The translations under genes and the position numbers were made by a program. Below are positions 5,341-8,992 of a stretch of DNA of 8,992 nucleotides, piece after piece. Location: contig JAKEHF010000037.1 of assembly GCA_022615295.1 (NCBI GenBank), positions 1-8,992 on the forward strand, given 5' to 3'. The DNA is from Actinomycetota bacterium. Lineage in GTDB: Bacteria; Actinomycetota; Acidimicrobiia; Spongiisociales; ZC4RG35. Position 1 is the first letter of the stretch, and each line of letters opens with the position of its first letter. The notes below the pieces were generated by a model. The model was not told the origin of the DNA. It searched no databases and was given only the letters and a program-made list of their open reading frames with translations.

Positions 5341-7156
5341 GACAGCCGGGGACGACGTGCCCCCCTGTCTCGTCCCAGCGCTGTGTGAACTCGTAGGTGC
5401 AGGGATCACCCTCGATAAGGACCGTCAGCTCGGTGCGACCGTGCTCGTAGTCCCAGCGCCCTTCCCCGTCGAGGACCAGATCGGGGCGGAAGGCGCAACC
5501 ATCGAGGAGGAAGTCGGTGGTGAGATCGGTGCCCGTGAAGCCGACCGAGCCGCCATGACTGCAGGCCACCTCGATGAAGCTGTATCCGTCCCAGAAGAGC
5601 AGCTCGGGCAGATAGGCGAGGTCGTTGTCGATCGCGGTGAGCAGGTCCCCGGTCCCCGCTTCGACGGGGACGAGGGGGACATAGGGCTCGACCACCGGTG
5701 CCGCGCACTCAGCGCTGTCCGGCGCCTCTCCCTCGAGGATGAAGCGGGTCACATGATCATCCACGCATGACACGCCCCGGCCGAACATCACGTGCGAGCC
5801 ACCGCGGACCTCGAGGAGCCGGCCATCGGCGAACTGGCCGGTCATCTCGATGGCTCGATGATGAGGGGTGGCCGGGTCGGCCTCGGCTGTGACGACAAGT
5901 GTCGGTATGGCTCCGCCGGCGAAATCTCCCGAGGGAGGGGTGGCTGGGTCGACCCCCGGCCAGTCCACGCAGGAGAGGACGATCTCGTACAGCCATCTGA
6001 GCTCGGGTGGGCTCGCCCGCCGGGTAGCGGTCACCGTGTCGAGCTCCGCGGGCGGGTCGTCACCGGGTATCGACCCGTCGAGACAGCTCACCGCCATGTT
6101 GACCATTGAGGAGAGGCCGATGCCGCTCGACGCATACAGACGGAGCATGGGGATGTCGTCGCCGCGCACCGCTGCGGCGAGAGCCCGGAGGAAAATCATC
6201 CGGTCGCCCTCGAAGTAGGAGTTGGCGAAGGCCAGGTAGGTGACGTCCTCGGCGAGCAGAGGTGTGTCCTCGAACTTCCCCGGGGCGATGGGGAACCTCA
6301 CCATCCGCGGCCTTTCGAGGAGCTCGTCGATCAGCCCGTTGTATGCCTCCGCGGCGGGAATGCCCATGTCCCCGGCGCAGACGGGGTCGGCGTCGCAGGC
6401 GTCGAACATGAGACGGGTCACGATCTCCAGCCCCGTGGCCTGGTCGGCAAGGAGCTGGAGCGAGTCGAGGGACCTGTCGAGCGGTCCATCGAGCACCAAA
6501 CGCTTCACCCGGTCGCCGAACAGCTCGGCGTATTCCTGGGCAACGGCAGTGCCATACGACTGGCCGTAGATGACCATCGTCTCGTAGCCCCGGAGCCGGC
6601 GGAACATCTCGAGGTCGCGTGCCACCTGCTCGGTGCCGAGATAGGGCAGGAGGTCTCCACTCCCGCTCTCTGCGGCACACCCCTCGCTGTACTCCGAGCT
6701 CAGCTCGATCAGCCCGTCCCACCGTTGGGGGTCCTCGACGGGGAGGTCGGCGTAACCCTCCCCATAGCGGGTGTCTGCCCGGGGACACGCCGGCTCGCGG
6801 AAAGAGCGGAGACCCCTCTGATCGAAGTAGACGAGGTCGAAGGTCTCGAGGATGGCCGGGTCCATGGACTGGGGTTCCCAGGCAGCCGCCTCGAGACCCG
6901 AGGCACCCGGTCCGCCGACGGCGGTGACGAGCACGCCGGTCCGCACCCCGTCTGCGGGCCGCACCGCGAAGATGACTTCGATCGTCTCTCCGGGGTTGTC
7001 ATGGTCGAGGGGTGGGGTGACCAGTACGCATTCGAACTCCTCGGGGCAATCCTCCTTGTCGGCGACCAGGGGGAGGGAACAACCGGCCGAGACCAGCACA
7101 AGAGCCCCCAACCGTATCCACGGTGTCAGGGGACGGGCAGCGGACACGAATGGCAT
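5336..7156 (-). CDS. Lipid-anchored alpha/beta hydrolase, tripeptidyl-aminopeptidase type
   Basis: The product is 606 residues. Residues 1-25 form a signal peptide ending in SAGC, so Cys26 is the likely lipidated residue and the enzyme would face outside. The alpha/beta-hydrolase fold shows an oxyanion-hole loop VGGPGASG (about 80-87), the nucleophile Ser200 in GQSYGT, the acid Asp427 in TAEADPATP and His455 in GGSHVMFG. The lid region lies between about 230 and 400. The order and the TAP-like C-terminal part (about 400-490) fit the actinobacterial tripeptidyl/prolyl aminopeptidase family, which removes short N-terminal peptides; some members are esterases, so the substrate is open. Residues 490-606 are an extra domain with four cysteines (532, 554, 586, 605) that I cannot assign. 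No ribosome binding site is seen before the ATG. The gene starts 34 nt after a lipoprotein gene and is probably co-transcribed with it. Confidence 0.88.
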   Translation of the reverse strand: MPFVSAARPLTPWIRLGALVLVSAGCSLPLVADKEDCPEEFECVLVTPPLDHDNPGETIEVIFAVRPADGVRTGVLVTAVGGPGASGLEAAAWEPQSMDPAILETFDLVYFDQRGLRSFREPACPRADTRYGEGYADLPVEDPQRWDGLIELSSEYSEGCAAESGSGDLLPYLGTEQVARDLEMFRRLRGYETMVIYGQSYGTAVAQEYAELFGDRVKRLVLDGPLDRSLDSLQLLADQATGLEIVTRLMFDACDADPVCAGDMGIPAAEAYNGLIDELLERPRMVRFPIAPGKFEDTPLLAEDVTYLAFANSYFEGDRMIFLRALAAAVRGDDIPMLRLYASSGIGLSSMVNMAVSCLDGSIPGDDPPAELDTVTATRRASPPELRWLYEIVLSCVDWPGVDPATPPSGDFAGGAIPTLVVTAEADPATPHHRAIEMTGQFADGRLLEVRGGSHVMFGRGVSCVDDHVTRFILEGEAPDSAECAAPVVEPYVPLVPVEAGTGDLLTAIDNDLAYLPELLFWDGYSFIEVACSHGGSVGFTGTDLTTDFLLDGCAFRPDLVLDGEGRWDYEHGRTELTVLIEGDPCTYEFTQRWDETGGHVVPGCP

Positions 7157-7190
7157 TCTGACCGCCGGGAGAAGGACCGGCAGTGGGTCG

Positions 7191-7736
7191 TCAGCCCTGT
7201 GCCGCGGCTATCGCCTCAGCCAGGGCGAGCACCGCGGCCTCGATCTCGGCGCCACCGGGACCGAACATGTTGCCCCCGACCGAGAAGATGACACCACCTA
7301 CCGAGACCACCAGCTCCATCGGCCCCATGTCGTTGGGATGAAACGCCTCGTCACCAAGCCCCGGCACGTCGGTCGTCCCACCGCGGTTGTCCTCGAACCC
7401 CTGACGGACGCCGTCCCAGGAGTCGGCGGTCCCGTAGTGGTAGACGTCGACGCTGTCGTCGATGCCGCCGGTGATCTGGTAGGTGCAGTTGCGGGCAATT
7501 CCCGGCTGACCCGGGGCCACGGTGCCACCGAAGGCGGCGGCGACCATTTCGGGTGTGGCCAGCGAGCACGGGTCATCGCCCGGCGGGGTGGTCGGGTCGG
7601 CCGCAACGGTGGTTTGGGGAACGTCGGTGGCCGCCGATTCCACTGTGGAGGGCGTCTCCCCGTCGGTCGTCTCACCGCTGGCGGTGCAGGAGACGAGGAG
7701 GATGATGGTCATTAGCGTGGGCAGGCGACGTCTCAT
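7191..7736 (-). CDS. DUF3558-like lipoprotein
   Basis: The product is 181 residues from the ATG at 7736. The frame stays open upstream to 7823, but only the 7736 start places a signal peptide (MRRRLP, then a hydrophobic stretch) before the lipobox LVSC, with Cys17 lipidated. A Thr/Ser/Pro-rich linker follows (about 18-54). The folded part begins DDPCSLATPEMVAAAFGG and has Cys57 and Cys84, well placed for a disulfide, as in DUF3558-type actinobacterial lipoproteins. The function of that family is largely unknown; the family assignment by eye is moderate. No Shine-Dalgarno is present; TACCGT lies 7 nt before the ATG, which could give a leaderless transcript. It precedes the lipid-anchored hydrolase on the same strand, so the two may work on the same extracellular substrate. 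Confidence 0.75.
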   Translation of the reverse strand: MRRRLPTLMTIILLVSCTASGETTDGETPSTVESAATDVPQTTVAADPTTPPGDDPCSLATPEMVAAAFGGTVAPGQPGIARNCTYQITGGIDDSVDVYHYGTADSWDGVRQGFEDNRGGTTDVPGLGDEAFHPNDMGPMELVVSVGGVIFSVGGNMFGPGGAEIEAAVLALAEAIAAAQG

Positions 7737-7809
7737 GCGCCCAACGGTACCTCGTGGCAGTCGAGGGGCTATGTGACCGGCCGGGGGCAGCGACAGGGGC
7801 CGGTATCTA
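7737..7809. promoter_or_regulatory. Divergent promoter gap between lipoprotein and ABC permease genes
   Basis: This 73-nt gap must contain the starts of two opposing transcripts unless the start at 7822 is used. On the minus strand, TACCGT (7749-7744) lies 7 nt before the lipoprotein ATG. On the plus strand, TATCTAAT (7804-7811) overlaps the ATG at 7810 and would fit transcription starting at or near the ATG at 7822. No good -35 was found for either and there is no ribosome binding site, so leaderless transcripts are possible. No riboswitch-like fold was recognised. Confidence 0.35.
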
Positions 7810-8670
7810 ATGTCGGCTCCCATGTCCCGAGGTCAACCCGCCACGTGGGGCGTCTCGCGCCGGACTCTCGCCTTCATAGCGGTCTTCGCCGTCGTGATCG
7901 GGGTCTGGGAGAGTTACAAGCTGATCTGGGGACAGCTCGGTTGGACGATCCCGGTGCGACCCGACAACGTGGTGATGCCCCATGTCTGGGACATGGTGAT
8001 CGAGCTGTTTCGGCCCGTGCGACGGGGCGGCACCCTGCTCATAGTCGATCTCTCCCTTCGGTCCCTATGGACCCTCCGCGAGGCGTTGGTGGGCTTCGCC
8101 GTGGGCGCCGTCGTGGGGTTCGGGCTCGGTGTCCTCTTCGTGCGATCCCGGCTGGCCGAGCGCGCCCTTCTTCCCTATGTGGTCGCCAGCCAGACCGTCC
8201 CCATCCTCGCCATCGCTCCCATGGTCGTGGTCTGGGGTGGGCGTCTCGACATCCCGCAATGGGTCGCGGTCTCGGTCATCGCCGCCTATCTCACCTTCTT
8301 CCCGGTGACCATCAACACCCTTCGTGGTCTTCGCTCACCGGACCCCGATCTGCTCGAGCTGATGAGGTCCTACGCCGCCAGACCCGGCGAGGTGCTGTGG
8401 AAGGTGCAGTTCCCCTCTGCCCTCCCCTTCATATTCACCGCGTTGAAGGTGTCGGCGACGGCCAGCCTCGTGGGGTCCCTCATCGGCGAGCTGCCCGGTG
8501 GTTTCCAGCATGGTCTCGGTCGGGCCCTGCTCACCTTCTCATCCCAGTTCGCCGTCCAGTCGGAGAAGCTCTATGGGACCGTGATCGTCTGCGCCGTCGT
8601 GGGGCTCCTCCTCGTCACCCTGGTCAACCAGACCGAGCGGCGGCTGGTCCCGTCGAGGGAGACGTCGTGA
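7810..8670 (+). CDS. NitT/TauT-type ABC transporter permease
   Basis: The product is 286 residues, slightly longer than the usual 250-270. Hydrophobic segments begin at about 19, 91, 121, 151, 205 and 256, giving roughly six membrane helices. The EAA cytoplasmic loop that docks on the ATPase is clear: MRSYAARPGEVLWKVQFPSALP (about 185-206), with the conserved Gly193 and the terminal Pro. The family includes SsuC, TauC and ThiX-like permeases for sulfonates, taurine, nitrate and pyrimidine precursors; the substrate cannot be read from this subunit. The start is uncertain: an in-frame ATG at 7822 is equally possible, and the upstream TATCTAAT would suit it as a leaderless or short-leader start. 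The last bases overlap the ATPase gene by 4 nt, so the two are translationally coupled. No substrate-binding protein gene lies upstream. Confidence 0.9.
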   Translation: MSAPMSRGQPATWGVSRRTLAFIAVFAVVIGVWESYKLIWGQLGWTIPVRPDNVVMPHVWDMVIELFRPVRRGGTLLIVDLSLRSLWTLREALVGFAVGAVVGFGLGVLFVRSRLAERALLPYVVASQTVPILAIAPMVVVWGGRLDIPQWVAVSVIAAYLTFFPVTINTLRGLRSPDPDLLELMRSYAARPGEVLWKVQFPSALPFIFTALKVSATASLVGSLIGELPGGFQHGLGRALLTFSSQFAVQSEKLYGTVIVCAVVGLLLVTLVNQTERRLVPSRETS

Positions 8671-8992
8671 GCGTCGTCGAGGCGCGCAACGTAGGCAAGG
8701 TGTTCGGGAAGGAATCCGAGGGGGTCGAGGCGCTGCGCTCGATAGATCTCGACGTCGGCCATGGGGACTTCGTCTCGTTGATCGGCCCGTCGGGATGTGG
8801 CAAGAGCACACTGCTCCGGCTGATCGGTGACCTGACGAGGCCGACCACGGGGACGATCACCGTGAACGGCAAGACCCCGGCACGGGCCCGTGCCGATCGT
8901 GACTATGGCATCGTCTTCCAGAAGGCGACCCTTCTCGACTGGAGGACCGTCACCAAGAACATCGAGCTCCCCTTGGAGATCATGGAGCTCGA
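8667..8992 (+). CDS. NitT/TauT-type ABC transporter ATP-binding protein (3' partial)
   Basis: 108 residues are visible from a GTG at 8667 that overlaps the permease stop as GTGA; AGGGAG lies about 5 nt upstream, supporting this start. Walker A GPSGCGKST is at about 40-48 and the Q-loop glutamine at Gln85 (GIVFQKATLLDWRTV). The signature motif, Walker B and H-loop lie beyond the window end. The segment after Walker A (LLRLIGDLTRPTTGTITVNG) is typical of the SsuB/TauB group. It would hydrolyse ATP on the inner face of the membrane to drive the adjacent permease. The binding protein and perhaps a second permease are expected downstream. Confidence 0.92.
   Translation, partial: MSVVEARNVGKVFGKESEGVEALRSIDLDVGHGDFVSLIGPSGCGKSTLLRLIGDLTRPTTGTITVNGKTPARARADRDYGIVFQKATLLDWRTVTKNIELPLEIMEL

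Noticed and set aside
6852..7715. 287-residue plus-strand open frame
   Set aside because: It overlaps both lipoprotein genes in antisense, has no ribosome binding site and no domain, whereas the minus-strand frames carry catalytic and lipobox motifs.
7737..7830. Riboswitch (thiamine or riboflavin type) upstream of the importer
   Set aside because: The gap is too short and shows none of the conserved riboswitch cores.

Overview
The window is about 9 kb of GC-rich, densely coding DNA. It looks like an actinobacterial chromosome, perhaps from the Acidimicrobiia or a related lineage. The lineage is an inference from base composition and family content (cyclase-ATPase-TPR signalling protein, ABATE/CGNR regulator, DUF3558-like lipoprotein); no marker gene fixes it. 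No tRNA, rRNA, insertion sequence, phage gene or CRISPR array was seen.

Layout. (1) Bases 1-3511, plus strand: the 3' 2.6 kb of a large class III nucleotide cyclase fused to an NB-ARC-like ATPase and a TPR-like tail, then a lipid-anchored cupredoxin, then an OsmC peroxiredoxin. The gaps are 24 and 48 nt, so these may be one transcription unit. (2) Bases 3508-4071, minus strand: an ABATE/CGNR zinc-finger regulator, convergent with osmC, the two stop codons sharing the tetranucleotide CTAG. (3) Bases 4072-4140: a relatively AT-rich divergent promoter region. It holds two recognisable -35/-10 promoters facing opposite ways and several copies of a CTGTAA-type half-site. (4) Bases 4150-5332: four small genes. 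They are a 50-residue basic protein, a 59-residue stand-alone DUF1992 protein, a 70-residue Cys/His protein on the minus strand, and a 100-residue three-helix membrane protein. Three strong hairpins lie among them. The first two of these genes fall below the usual 60-residue cut-off and are easily missed. (5) Bases 5336-7736, minus strand: a probable two-gene unit encoding a DUF3558-like lipoprotein followed by a secreted, lipid-anchored alpha/beta hydrolase of the tripeptidyl-aminopeptidase type with an extra C-terminal domain. (6) Bases 7810-8992, plus strand: the permease and the N-terminal part of the ATPase of a NitT/TauT-type ABC importer, joined by a 4-nt overlap and running off the window.

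How the parts relate. The cupredoxin, OsmC and possibly the ABATE/CGNR regulator suggest a cell-envelope redox or stress theme beside the cyclase, but this rests on proximity only. The hydrolase and DUF3558-like lipoprotein would both sit on the outer face of the membrane. The importer lacks its substrate-binding protein inside the window, so its substrate cannot be named. I found no clear new defence or mobile system. The most unusual items are the divergent promoter/operator region with its small divergent gene, the cluster of hairpins and tiny genes at 4150-4851, the His-for-Asn change in the cyclase, and the unassigned C-terminal domain of the hydrolase.
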